From Pontibacillus yanchengensis (GTDB lineage Bacteria > Bacillota > Bacilli > Bacillales > BH030062): a stretch of 63,158 nt of DNA. Of this stretch, positions 8,701-15,766 are shown in pieces. Location: the NCBI RefSeq assembly GCF_009856295.1, contig NZ_WMEU01000012.1, forward strand, positions 1-63,158, written 5' to 3'. The notes beneath the pieces were generated by a model. It searched no databases. It had not been told where the DNA came from and was given only the letters and a program-made list of their open reading frames with translations. Made by a program: the position numbers and the translations under genes. Within the stretch, counting starts at the first letter, position 1, and the number at the start of each line of letters is the position of its first letter.

Positions 8701-8882
8701 CCGAAGGATTCCAATTGAAGAGGTCTTCCTTCTAAAAAACCAGCGGATACGGCCTGTACAGACTCCGGTACATCCATGTAACTTGCTACCACTACCTCTT
8801 TGTTATCTTCCCTCTCATCTACCACAACAAAATGGAGTTGAGCATTAAAAAAACGTTCATGACTTTGCATTGATATTTTCAT
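5730..8882 (-). CDS. SNF2/DEAD-type superfamily II helicase
   Basis: A 1050-residue protein. Walker A lies in SANMGTGKSIQAVG (271-284) and a DExH box in CDEVHQCKA (541-549). A CxxC pair (WHCPDCGRPL, 391-400) and further cysteines about 502-517 sit between the motor motifs and may bind zinc. The C-terminal motor has VTNMKLVQVGLDLL and a motif VI-like QSAKRSHRIGQ. These are features of SNF2-family translocases. It is the last gene of the operon headed by the primase-like protein and lies near a methyltransferase, a combination I recall from large Bacillus-group plasmids. The ATG at 8882 lacks a clear ribosome-binding site, and no better in-frame start is visible. Confidence 0.85.
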   Translation of the reverse strand: MKISMQSHERFFNAQLHFVVVDEREDNKEVVVASYMDVPESVQAVSAGFLEGRPLQLESFGEIRRGSDTYRRLERKVGLGDVAHGMVFSSMATLEGLNDVIEGDKNSKGYIVSMTGDIEEAIAEHCINRFGLPPEWKEHYPKLFDPLLHHMRIIQNPAFEDLYPNLKAVRLEANEEEILNMVETALRNRMLRIPSSDVHGKFDPEWSMKQYMIENAQAMSKKLQAFKPRHTPYMPLDPAIAQMKRVPFPAQAHVIQGLVNGLDHENSVFTSANMGTGKSIQAVGVTNVLNERKKRNNAKKGTSVLLSAPGITLKKWQNKEIKQTLPEAKTNIIRTSGDALRLLNKVRNGYRPEPGEIEITIVGIDKAKMSNEPYFAGIWRRMKGTRDEFTWHCPDCGRPLKKKEEDSWVDLEWSDVAVGIPPLPEDIEEAAQAKRLLPNGLPKDFKVKWKKTKRFTTCMYNEEVFLPQKEIDHHFNKMEINKDDGEEQVEEKKNLAKKYASCSSKLYRPAVKNRGECRNKPRVNISQIFKRMKKYFDLYICDEVHQCKASGSGRGDAFDKMVKSAKKNLNLTGTLVNGKSSSIKEILWRTNPAALLKRGFTDATGDVAWAERYGKLKQVVHVEEEEKGWTTKQRRKPMQPTEEPGIAPQMTAEYLLHNTAFLELDDLGLPLVEIKEKPVFLDMDNEHSAAYRAFHEEMYQECSKKAIVGAKGAWSKFNPATINYADRPDLGASYSFSNNGDYEDYYVTAPEIEGFHAKERWLVEQVKQELSENRGVVIYNNFTGSYGLNERTKEVLEAHNIDCCILNESNTEKRSERLEELKEEGVRVIVTNMKLVQVGLDLLAWPTLIFNQLSYEINQVRQSAKRSHRIGQHRECRVFISVYNGSQQMKQFLKIMSARGHALMTEGRLDKSELAKYSYDEQSSLATDLANCFAASNVANAWEELAAKEYEDIEMIEESRFQEVLDARMKALADETRRLCGVVEGEVVKTMEPVPESEEYNLFAFDFDNETGEGGQENLFDLIEVVDMNGYKKKKGSKKAPTEDQLSFSI

Positions 8883-8904
8883 GTAGTAAGGCCATGACTT
8901 ATAA

Positions 8905-8970
8905 CATGACAGGAGGTGTTAACCCCCTGACCATGTTTCGTAAGTCAGAGGGCTTTCCCTCCTTTATATC
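8905..8970 (-). other. hairpin-rich region before the helicase gene
   Basis: The DNA AGGAGG..CCCCTGAC..GTCAGAGGG..CCTCCT folds as a nested hairpin. In the minus-strand RNA a GAGGG/CCCTC hairpin is followed by TGACTTACGAA, reminiscent of the TGGTTACGAA after the first hairpin in class I leaders. There is no T run. It may control translation or processing of the helicase message, whose own start lacks a Shine-Dalgarno sequence. Confidence 0.4.
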
Positions 8971-9009
8971 TGTTATTGTTTAATTCAGCTCATTATCTTA
9001 GTGTTCTCA

Positions 9010-9192
9010 CTAGACACGTGCTGGTAGTAGTTCATCCATTTCACATGTAATGCGGTAGCGTTCTTCCATTAACTCTTCACTCCATGCTACATCTCCCTCA
9101 TGCGTAGCTTGTTTGAGTGCTTTTTCAACAGTATTGAATTCCTTACGTAAAGCTAAATACTTTTTAAAAGTAGATGAAATCTTAATAATCAT
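9010..9192 (-). CDS. small helical protein, unknown
   Basis: A 60-residue protein starting at the ATG at 9192 with GGAGGCTTATC before it. Upstream in-frame codons run into the preceding gene and are rejected. The protein is a charged, probably coiled helix pair beginning MIIKISSTFKKYLALRKEFN. It lies between a zinc-ribbon protein and the helicase gene. Family not recognised. Confidence 0.6.
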   Translation of the reverse strand: MIIKISSTFKKYLALRKEFNTVEKALKQATHEGDVAWSEELMEERYRITCEMDELLPARV

Positions 9193-9254
9193 GATAAGCC
9201 TCCTGATTGGGTAATGTGATTTGAAAATATATATCCTTGCTGTAATAAATATCG

Positions 9255-9737
9255 TTATATAACCCTCATACCATTCCACTTATTATCGGGAATCCAGTAA
9301 GGCTGTTCCAAACTAGGCATCCAAATAAATTGGTATGGATCGTCTTGATACCCCATTGGGTGAGCCATAGCTCCTCTATTTAGCCACTTCAATATTAGAG
9401 AATCATCGACTTCTCCCTCTATTTCGGTTATATCTTCCATGTACTTGAGTGTGTCTATCATCATATTAGTGCCATGTTCATCATCAATGAAGGATTGCAT
9501 GTCATATACGAATGCAGAACCTTCATTAAATTCAATATTTGCCACACCAATAACTTTGCTTTTTACTATGAAGTATCCAAATAAACCTAATACTGGTTCA
9601 AAAGATACGGTAGTTAAGTCAAAGTCTTTTGGCTTTACCATAGTGTGTTTAATATAGAAGTAACCTAGATCATCACACCATTGGCAACCCTTCTTATGGC
9701 CAAGACATTCACACACAATGTACGCTCCATTTCTCAT
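9255..9737 (-). CDS. unknown protein with an N-terminal cysteine cluster
   Basis: A 160-residue protein. The N-terminus has CECLGHKKGCQWCDDLG, a CxC...CxxC cluster like the glycine-spaced zinc centre of DnaJ-type proteins. The rest is an alpha/beta domain of unknown family with many aromatic residues and a proline-rich end. The start at 9737 is fixed by the shared extended leader. It is in the operon with the methyltransferase-like and helicase genes, so a nucleic-acid role is plausible but unproven. Confidence 0.65.
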   Translation of the reverse strand: MRNGAYIVCECLGHKKGCQWCDDLGYFYIKHTMVKPKDFDLTTVSFEPVLGLFGYFIVKSKVIGVANIEFNEGSAFVYDMQSFIDDEHGTNMMIDTLKYMEDITEIEGEVDDSLILKWLNRGAMAHPMGYQDDPYQFIWMPSLEQPYWIPDNKWNGMRVI

Positions 9738-9759
9738 ATTAAATTCCTCCTAAAGTGTA
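9738..9759 (-). promoter_or_regulatory. shared extended SD leader, copy T3 (small-RNA target)
   Basis: The sequence before the start codon at 9737 matches the reverse complement of the plus-strand RNA at 47446-47532 over 22 contiguous bases, including AGGAGG and the AATTTAAT that touches the ATG. Confidence 0.75.
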
Positions 9760-9765
9760 TTTATC

Positions 9766-10800
9766 CTATTGCAATTCATGAATGCCATCTTGAGTAAAGA
9801 CACGCACAATTGATTTGTGGTGTTTCGTGTAGATCTCTTTACTCCTATTAGACTCTTCATCTTTTTGCTCTTCTTTTTCTGTTAATTGTTTCGTCACACC
9901 AACCACAATATGATTACCCATGTTTCCCCCGATAGCTCCACTTGCTACGGCAATGCCAGCATGAGAGTGTTTAAGAGGTAGCAAAGGATTTTGCATACTT
10001 GATTGAGTACTCTGAGGTGTGACTTTCTTGTCAAATTCCAGGAAAGCAGCTGATTGTTGAAGGTCTTGTTTAAGCTCTTCTGGATTCAACTTACCTGCCC
10101 GAAATACGTTTACTTGATCTTTTGAAGAAGGAATCATAAAGGACTCTTCCATTTCATCAAGTGTTGCCAAAGCCTCTGGTCCTTGTTGTGCGATATCTCG
10201 TAGGTGTTTCAACGTATCCTTCCGCTCATCTCGTTTGGCTTTTCCAAACTTAGCAAATAAAATCACTTGCTTGAATGTTGGATATTCCTCATCTGAGAAG
10301 CGGTACACCTTCACATCATGAAAGCGTCCTGCTAAAACATTGGCACAAACCCCTAAGACATATTGAGGTACACAGAAACAAAGCAACCCTTCATCAATCA
10401 GTAACCCCTTTGACTTACTAGTGAGTGTCCTTAAAAAGCGTAATTCCGTTCGCTCATTAAAGATTTCATCATAAGGTGGATTCAGCCACATCATGCCAAA
10501 TTTACGCTCTGTTCGAACATTGGAATAGGATTCATTCAAGGTATAATCTAAGATGGTTGAAGCGGTTTTTGCCCTAGATTCTTCTAACTCTACGCCATAA
10601 GCCATGATATCCGCTTGTTGCCTTATCCCTTGGTTCATGAACCTTTCTAGTGCTTCCCCTTCACCAGCACAAGGGTCTATGATGTTAAATAGACTTTCAT
10701 CATCTTCTTGTTCAAATTGCATATGAGGCAACACCTTTTCTATTTCAGTCAGTGGTGTTGCATAAAACCCACCCTTTGATTGTGATGCGATTCTTGCCAT
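9766..10800 (-). CDS. DUF6094-like N6-adenine methyltransferase-fold protein
   Basis: A 344-residue protein beginning MARIASQSKGGFYATP. It has an AdoMet-binding motif IIDPCAGEGE (40-49) and the amino-methyltransferase motif NPPYDE (107-112), consistent with an N6-adenine methyltransferase fold. The start and gene neighbourhood match what I recall as DUF6094 proteins of large Firmicute plasmids. The C-terminal 130 residues are variable and low complexity. The target base and sequence are unknown, and activity is inferred only from the motifs. The ATG at 10800 has AGGAGGAGATTTAAT, a diverged copy of the shared leader. Confidence 0.78.
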   Translation of the reverse strand: MARIASQSKGGFYATPLTEIEKVLPHMQFEQEDDESLFNIIDPCAGEGEALERFMNQGIRQQADIMAYGVELEESRAKTASTILDYTLNESYSNVRTERKFGMMWLNPPYDEIFNERTELRFLRTLTSKSKGLLIDEGLLCFCVPQYVLGVCANVLAGRFHDVKVYRFSDEEYPTFKQVILFAKFGKAKRDERKDTLKHLRDIAQQGPEALATLDEMEESFMIPSSKDQVNVFRAGKLNPEELKQDLQQSAAFLEFDKKVTPQSTQSSMQNPLLPLKHSHAGIAVASGAIGGNMGNHIVVGVTKQLTEKEEQKDEESNRSKEIYTKHHKSIVRVFTQDGIHELQ

Positions 10801-10875
10801 ATTAAATCTCCTCCTAAATAGAAAGGAGATACCTCACCATGCTGGCAAGATATCTCCATCTCCAAAATGTTATGA

Positions 10876-10950
10876 TTAAGCACTTACTTGAAAAGGTAAT
10901 CCGTTTATCGTTCCGATAAACCATTCATCTATATATCTTGTTTGACTCAT
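10876..10950 (-). CDS. possible 24-residue peptide
   Basis: A short frame beginning MSQTRYIDEWFIGTINGLPF between a terminator-like hairpin and the methyltransferase gene. There is no good ribosome-binding site, so coding is doubtful. The surrounding stretch 10801-10998 also has a GGAGATA/TATCTCC hairpin just before the methyltransferase leader. Confidence 0.25.
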   Translation of the reverse strand: MSQTRYIDEWFIGTINGLPFQVSA

Positions 10951-10959
10951 AAAGAGAAC

Positions 10960-10998
10960 TACAAGAAAATAGGATCCTTTGCGGTCCTGTTTTTCTTC
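10960..10998. terminator. bidirectional hairpin, probable terminator
   Basis: AGAAAATAGGATCC and GGTCCTGTTTTTCT form an imperfect stem with runs of A and T on either side. It lies just after the 31-residue ORF, inside the presumed primase-to-helicase transcript, so it must be read through for expression of the distal genes. Confidence 0.6.
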
Positions 10999-11094
10999 TC
11001 ATCCAAGGAACTTAGCCTGAATTGGTTTGTAATTACCTCTTAAGCAAATTGCTATATCTTCCTTGTATCCTAGTAGAGGGTATTGTTCACTCAT
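10999..11094 (-). CDS. 31-residue peptide, translationally coupled
   Basis: A small frame starting MSEQYPLLGYKEDIAICLRG. Its ATG at 11094 overlaps the TGA of the upstream gene as ATGA and is preceded by GGGAGGGTTAG, so translation is likely. No family is recognised. Confidence 0.45.
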   Translation of the reverse strand: MSEQYPLLGYKEDIAICLRGNYKPIQAKFLG

Positions 11095-11480
11095 TGTGCT
11101 AACCCTCCCTCGATAGGCATAACGGCAACCTGTTTAGAGGAAACACCAAAATAGTCAGCAGCCCACTTAAGCACCTCTTCTTCAAAGCCGATTTTCGTAA
11201 CGATAAATGGCTTTTTGTTATCCTTGTAAATTTTTAGTTTAAATGCCTGAAAATCTTTAGACATTTCCTTTTTAAACTGCGGAGGACACGCTTCTATGTT
11301 CATAACATCATCTGTACGGATGATGCGTTTATTTTCCCCCATAGTTACTTCAAATTCAGCAGGTTGACCAAGTTTTAGTTCCTTTAATTCAACCTGGGCC
11401 ATCGTAAAGTGTCCATTTCTCTCATAACCCCAGTTGTTGATTTCGTATTGAACATTACGAGTCTCAAATGAAGCTCTCAT
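11091..11480 (-). CDS. unknown protein of the DNA-processing operon
   Basis: A 129-residue protein. The ATG at 11480 forms TAATG with the stop of the upstream gene and has GGGGTGG before it. A GTG at 11489 is in frame but lies inside the upstream gene. The N-terminal half is beta-rich and the C-terminal half contains FEEEVLKWAADYFGVSSKQV. No motif is recognised. Tight coupling to the degenerate RadC-like protein suggests joint function. Confidence 0.65.
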   Translation of the reverse strand: MRASFETRNVQYEINNWGYERNGHFTMAQVELKELKLGQPAEFEVTMGENKRIIRTDDVMNIEACPPQFKKEMSKDFQAFKLKIYKDNKKPFIVTKIGFEEEVLKWAADYFGVSSKQVAVMPIEGGLAQ

Positions 11481-11896
11481 TATGCCCACCCCATTTCTTG
11501 AACAGAGTGGTAGCTCTCATCGATTACAATATGATCAATAAAATCAACACTTGTCTCGGCGGAGAAGGTATCTTTTGCCTTCATCATTTTTTCTAGGAAT
11601 GATTTGAACTGTCCTAAAACCTCTCTACCTTGTTGCGGTTTATTATGGACTGTAATCACACCATAAGCATTTTCTTCCTTCGCTGTTCCATAAATTTCTT
11701 GCAATGAAATATCATCATAATCAACTGTTGAACGAGAGATCATTTTGGCATTTAACACTTGCCCTTTATTATTCATAAACAGACAAGTGAAATGTTCGTC
11801 TGTATCACGAAATGAACTGGATACATACGTAATAACATCATTTGGCTCCTCCAAAATTGGCTTCCTTAACAGTGGTTCTTTCCTAAATGTGTACAT
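11480..11896 (-). CDS. degenerate RadC/JAB-fold protein
   Basis: A 138-residue protein. HFTCLFMNNKGQVLN, DISLQEIYGTAKEENAYGVI and FIDHIVIDESYHSVQEMGW follow the order of a RadC JAB domain (substrate strand, helix, DHIVI strand). The metal-binding HNHP motif is replaced by VHNKPQQ and no downstream S-x-x-D pair is obvious, so it is probably inactive. It lies directly downstream of a true RadC relative. The start at 11896 is set by the shared leader. The RadC relationship is by pattern and may be distant. Confidence 0.6.
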   Translation of the reverse strand: MYTFRKEPLLRKPILEEPNDVITYVSSSFRDTDEHFTCLFMNNKGQVLNAKMISRSTVDYDDISLQEIYGTAKEENAYGVITVHNKPQQGREVLGQFKSFLEKMMKAKDTFSAETSVDFIDHIVIDESYHSVQEMGWA

Positions 11897-11921
11897 GATT
11901 AAATTCCTCCTAAAGTGTAAT
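11897..11921 (-). promoter_or_regulatory. shared extended SD leader, copy T4 (small-RNA target)
   Basis: The longest perfect match to the plus-strand RNA at 47446-47532: 25 contiguous bases from the base next to the start codon through AGGAGG to ATTACACTTT. It lies just downstream of a terminator hairpin and a TTTTTTGTG stretch. Confidence 0.8.
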
Positions 11922-11934
11922 AAACACAAAAAAG

Positions 11935-11965
11935 CCACCTTAAAATAAAGTGGCTTCCTGTGCGT
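11935..11965 (-). terminator. intra-operon terminator hairpin
   Basis: On the minus strand AGCCAC..GGTGGCT is followed by TTTTTT, between radC and the degenerate RadC-like gene. It is followed at once by the shared leader. Confidence 0.75.
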
Positions 11966-12018
11966 AATTTATAGCAAAACCCTATGGGTTCTACTCTCCT
12001 AATCTATCTAAAGTGTAA

Positions 12019-12673
12019 TTAGACATATCCTTTTTCTTTCAAGGATGTGTACCCGTTTCCTATAATAACGTGATCAAGTAGCTCAATTCCTAACTGCTTG
12101 CCACATTCCGCCAAACGCTTTGTTGCATCAATGTCATAAGAACTAGGTTGAGTATTTAAACTGGTGGTTATGACCTACTACAAGGGAAGCAGCGGACAAT
12201 TTAACAGCTTCTCGATACACCTCTCTAGGATGTACGACTGAGCTATTTAAAGAACCTATGAAAATCGTCCTTCGTGCTAACACATTGTTTCTCGAATCTA
12301 GATAAATAGCCACAAAGTGCTCCTGACGCTCATGCTTAATATCTTGAAGCAAATTTGCCGCGTCTTCTGGAGATTTTATTGACTCTTTTTTATCTAAATT
12401 ACTATTGTAGGCTTTCCTACCCAACTCAACTGCTCCACAAATACGTTCTGCAGTTCTCCTACCCACACCAGGGATGGATTCAATTTCTTCTATAGAAAGG
12501 TTCCTCAATCCATAATCATGATGTTTTTGCATAATATCGTTAATGATGTCATCAAGGGAATGATTCTTTGTTCCTTTACCTACCATAAGATAAAGCAACT
12601 CTCTCATAGATAATTGATTAACTCCTGCTGTTTCGTAGACACGTTCTGCTACTTCCTTAACCATTAAATTCAT
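12019..12673 (-). pseudogene. radC: radC-like gene with a frameshift inside the catalytic motif
   Basis: The frame from the ATG at 12673 encodes a RadC-type protein: a helix-hairpin-helix region (IEEIESIPGVGRRTAERI) and a JAB domain (ERQEHFVAIYLDSRNNVL, SSVVHPREVYREAV, VVGHNH). It then leaves the family at HNHQFKYST and stops at 12143. Skipping back one frame restores PSSYDIDATKRLAECGKQLG and LLDHVIIG to a stop at 12019. Inserting one C after CACC near 12163 would give the expected HNHPS. So either the gene has lost a single base at the zinc site or the sequence has a homopolymer error. An intact protein would be about 217 residues. Confidence 0.8.
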
Positions 12674-12696
12674 TTAAATTCCTCCTAAAGTGTAAT
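12674..12696 (-). promoter_or_regulatory. shared extended SD leader, copy T5 (small-RNA target)
   Basis: Before radC, 23 contiguous bases are identical to the reverse complement of the plus-strand RNA at 47446-47532, including AGGAGGAATTTAA up to the ATG. Confidence 0.75.
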
Positions 12697-12702
12697 GAGA
12701 CA

Positions 12703-12732
12703 CAAAAAAAAGACCACTTAATATAAGTGACC
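12703..12732 (-). terminator. intra-operon terminator hairpin before radC
   Basis: On the minus strand CACTTA-TAT-TAAGTG is followed by GGTCTTTTTTTT, lying between the primase-like gene and the radC leader. As at 11935-11965, the T run continues into a GTG stretch and the shared leader. Confidence 0.65.
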
Positions 12733-12761
12733 CCCCCATGTGTTATATAGAAAACAAGCCT

Positions 12762-14159
12762 TTATGGAATGGAGACAATTTTAGGTCGATAACCTGCATT
12801 CATCAGATCATCTAGCCCTTTGCCTTTTTCCGCTGGCCATAAAGCAATAGCCAACTCTATCCCTAAAGGTTGTAATTCTTGTTTAGCTTCCTCAATTGCA
12901 TTTAATACATTAACTTGTACCGTTTCTTCCTTCGTTTGAGCATCAGCATCAAAACTAAAAATGACACGTTTTGGCATTAGTTCCTTGGTTGGTTCTAGTA
13001 AGAGACGCCATTGATTTACACCTGGCACTTGTAAGTGGATTTGCTTGGTATATTCCGAAGCTATATCCCCTTTAAGCGGTCCTTCTCCCCACCAAACTGT
13101 TTCCGAATCTACATGGTGTTGATAATCATGAACAGTCCCTTTATGTACTGTCCAGTTTAGTAGTGCTTTTGCCGGAACAGCGCAATGATAAGGGATAGGG
13201 TTTCCTATCTCTGCACCATCAAGAATGCCATGCTCTTCATTTGGAGCTTTCGAAAACCAACCGTATTTCGGTCCAAGTTCGATAAAAACGTTCCCGTTCT
13301 CAAACTCCAGTGGTAATTGATTTCTATGATACTCTCCTACTTTTTCACCCGTAGAAGAATTAATCACAATGAAATTGGACCAATCTTTCATCTGTACTTG
13401 AAGTTCCCCACTACTTTGCACAAGTTGAGGACGTTCATCATACATGATTTGCATACCTTGGATTTGATTATGGATATCTCGAAACGGAATCATTAATCCC
13501 GCTTTACCATAAGCTGTCCAGTAAGGTCCATACTTCCCTTTCTTCAATACAAAACCAGGTACACCAGAAGGTTCACCTAAGTTTTTCTTCATTTCTTTTA
13601 CAAGTTTGTACCTTTCCTTTTGCTCTGCATCAAGTGAACGGTAAAAACGCACCTTAGCTACGGAGGGATTAATGTTACGTACCTCCTTTAAGTGCTCCTT
13701 ATGTGAAGGACTACAACTGTTCAAACGCAACCACTCTTGGTAAAACGTATGGAGTTGGTCAACCGATGCTTTTGTAGCAACCTGGTTGATCTCCTTCCTT
13801 GCTTTGTACTCAACATGGTTATTCTCTTCTTGTTTCCCATTTTTGTACTCAATCGTAATGCCACATAACTTACAAATCGCTTTGACAGATTCAATGAAAT
13901 CTCGCCCCTTAGGAGTCGAGGTATTGTAATGTCGATAAGCGTAGAAAGAAATGCCACTATATCCTCCATCCGTGCCTGAAAAGTCCTTCCACATACCTTT
14001 CTGTGGGGAGATGGACAAAGATGGCGTACGTTCCCCGCCATTACGATAAGTGAAATAGTTTCCACCTACTCTTTGAAGCGGTTCATCCATTTGCTGTGCC
14101 AAAAACAATAAATCTACGTTTCTAGCTTTTTCAATGGTTTCTTCGGTAACTAATCCCAA
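12762..14159 (-). CDS. primase-like protein with a DUF3854/TOPRIM-like domain
   Basis: A 465-residue protein from a TTG start at 14159, chosen because GGAGGGAGGAAAATAACG lies just upstream. Codons further upstream lie in the leader hairpin. Residues 30-75 (VGGNYFTYRN..RTPSLSISPQKGMWKDFSG) resemble a DnaG/CHC2 DNA-binding fold without the usual zinc cysteines. GEGPLKGD (about 358-365), SFDADAQ (402-408) and a KGLDDLM ending are a TOPRIM-like set with acidic residues for magnesium. It probably acts in plasmid replication initiation or priming. It heads the operon leading to the helicase, behind leader B. Confidence 0.78.
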   Translation of the reverse strand: MGLVTEETIEKARNVDLLFLAQQMDEPLQRVGGNYFTYRNGGERTPSLSISPQKGMWKDFSGTDGGYSGISFYAYRHYNTSTPKGRDFIESVKAICKLCGITIEYKNGKQEENNHVEYKARKEINQVATKASVDQLHTFYQEWLRLNSCSPSHKEHLKEVRNINPSVAKVRFYRSLDAEQKERYKLVKEMKKNLGEPSGVPGFVLKKGKYGPYWTAYGKAGLMIPFRDIHNQIQGMQIMYDERPQLVQSSGELQVQMKDWSNFIVINSSTGEKVGEYHRNQLPLEFENGNVFIELGPKYGWFSKAPNEEHGILDGAEIGNPIPYHCAVPAKALLNWTVHKGTVHDYQHHVDSETVWWGEGPLKGDIASEYTKQIHLQVPGVNQWRLLLEPTKELMPKRVIFSFDADAQTKEETVQVNVLNAIEEAKQELQPLGIELAIALWPAEKGKGLDDLMNAGYRPKIVSIP

Positions 14160-14193
14160 CGTTATTTTCCTCCCTCCTAAATTAAAAAAGGAC

Positions 14194-14342
14194 AAAAAAT
14201 AAACCCTAGTTTGGAGGAAGGCATACTTCAAGTAAGCATGCGATTCCACCCAACTAGGGTTTGTGTCTTCGTGTCCAGGCTCAATAGAGCAAATAATAAT
14301 TTAATATGGTTATATTATACTAAAAGGATAATGGTACAGCAA
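14194..14342 (-). promoter_or_regulatory. promoter plus class I leader B
   Basis: The promoter has -35 TTGCTG (14337-14342), a 17-base spacer and -10 TATAAT (14314-14319). The transcript begins with the block ACCATATTAAATTATTATTT, also seen in leader C. Then come a GCTC-TATT-GAGC hairpin, CCTGGACACGAAGACA and a long hairpin with arms AAACCCTAGTTGG and CCAAACTAGGGTTT, an inner GCATGC/GCATGC-like stem and a T run. It precedes the primase-to-helicase operon. Confidence 0.8.
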
Positions 14343-14422
14343 CTATTGATAGCTAAAAGAAATTTATTAGCTCAAGTTCACCTATATCTACTAACAGATA
14401 ATACCTCTCATAAATTTCTTTC

Positions 14423-14989
14423 TTAACCTTGTTTATTAATAATTTTTTCAGCAGTTTTCTGTAATTTTTCAATACCTAAAAACTTATTATCAGATGCTGC
14501 TTTTCTCTCATTCACTCTAGGTATATGAATCAACATATACTGAAAACCATTATCATTCCAGTAAATTTTTTCTGCGTTAGGTCCTTTTATATACACTGCC
14601 TCAATTCCGTTTGTCAATATATCTTTCTCAACATTAAATTCTGAATCATCAATTTCTGGAATTTTTGGAGTATCGTTGATTACATTGAATTCGAAAGACA
14701 TATTATTTGAACTCCAAATTTCTTGAAAATAATAGTTTTTACCTATAGCTCTAGTTTTTGCATAATGGTCTGTATTCTTAGTATCAAAAGGTAGTTTTTT
14801 AGGAACTTTCAATTTCTCTTTAACAGTTATCGGCAAACTATTTAAAGCTTTTTTTGTATCATCATTGCTGCTTAATTCTTGTACTGGTTTTAGAGCTTTA
14901 CTCGCATTGTTTTTTTGGACATTAAAACTAAATATACATGTTACCGTTAGTATTAATATTGCAAATGCTAGCATTATTTTCTTCTTCAT
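14423..14989 (-). CDS. secreted or membrane-anchored protein, DUF4367-like
   Basis: A 188-residue protein with an N-terminal signal or anchor segment (MKKKIMLAFAILILTVTCIF) and an extracellular domain containing NGIEAVYIKGPNAEKIYWND and GFQYMLIHIPR. This resembles the DUF4367 type of exported Bacillus proteins. The start has GGGGAGGGGTAAAC upstream. It follows the next secreted gene by 14 bases, so they form a two-gene operon. The role is unknown. Confidence 0.65.
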   Translation of the reverse strand: MKKKIMLAFAILILTVTCIFSFNVQKNNASKALKPVQELSSNDDTKKALNSLPITVKEKLKVPKKLPFDTKNTDHYAKTRAIGKNYYFQEIWSSNNMSFEFNVINDTPKIPEIDDSEFNVEKDILTNGIEAVYIKGPNAEKIYWNDNGFQYMLIHIPRVNERKAASDNKFLGIEKLQKTAEKIINKQG

Positions 14990-15003
14990 GTTTACCCCTC
15001 CCC

Positions 15004-15492
15004 TTATGGAGCCTCATAATGAAGCTCATGAACTAAACCAATTTCGTCTGCCGTATTGCCTGCTCCACCTATCCAATCAGATACTATCCATGCAGTAAAA
15101 GTACCAGGAACTCCTGACCAATCTACATGAAGGTCCCAAGAGTAACTATTAGAGATGAACTCTCCGTGCTGCTTCACCCCACGCCAAACTACATCTCCGT
15201 CTCCATCTTGAAAAAATGTTTCTCGCCAATAAGGATCTGAGTTATCGTAAATAGTTCCTTCCAGATTCACCCCTTTTAACGTAGATCTGGTTGATAATTT
15301 ATAATTATCAAAATCTACTGAAGCATACCAATTTGTGTATTCATTATCATAATAGTATCCATTTTCAAAGTTCCAAGTACAATAATCACATAATTGATAG
15401 TCTATTTTCGTTGAGTAATCAGTTCCATATGCATTTACTATATTGATAGGTGTAAACATCAAGAAAAAAACAATAAGAAGCAATTTTTTCAC
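15004..15492 (-). CDS. secreted protein, unknown
   Basis: A 162-residue protein from a GTG at 15492 preceded by GGAGGAGAGG. A signal peptide (VKKLLLIVFFLMFTPINIVNA) is followed by an aromatic, acidic, beta-rich domain with a CDYC pair. No family is recognised. A weak promoter (TTGTGT, 16 bases, GATACT) lies upstream. The pair with the DUF4367-like protein may be a surface or secreted system of its own. Confidence 0.65.
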   Translation of the reverse strand: MKKLLLIVFFLMFTPINIVNAYGTDYSTKIDYQLCDYCTWNFENGYYYDNEYTNWYASVDFDNYKLSTRSTLKGVNLEGTIYDNSDPYWRETFFQDGDGDVVWRGVKQHGEFISNSYSWDLHVDWSGVPGTFTAWIVSDWIGGAGNTADEIGLVHELHYEAP

Positions 15493-15766
15493 TATTACCT
15501 CTCCTCCTTCATTTAAGTTTAAGTAATTGGACAACTACTTAAAGTATCTCACAAAGATCAAGGAACACAACCTTTTTTCCTTTTTTTCAAAATATTAGCA
15601 TAAATATTATTTTTTTAGTCTATTGTTGATATAATGTAAATAACTTTAATAACAACTACATTTTCAAAATGTTTATATATGCCCTATAAAAATAGAGTTT
15701 TTTAGAGAGTAGAATTAAATAACATAGATAAGATGCTCTTATACATATTGTGCAAGGAGGGATTAT

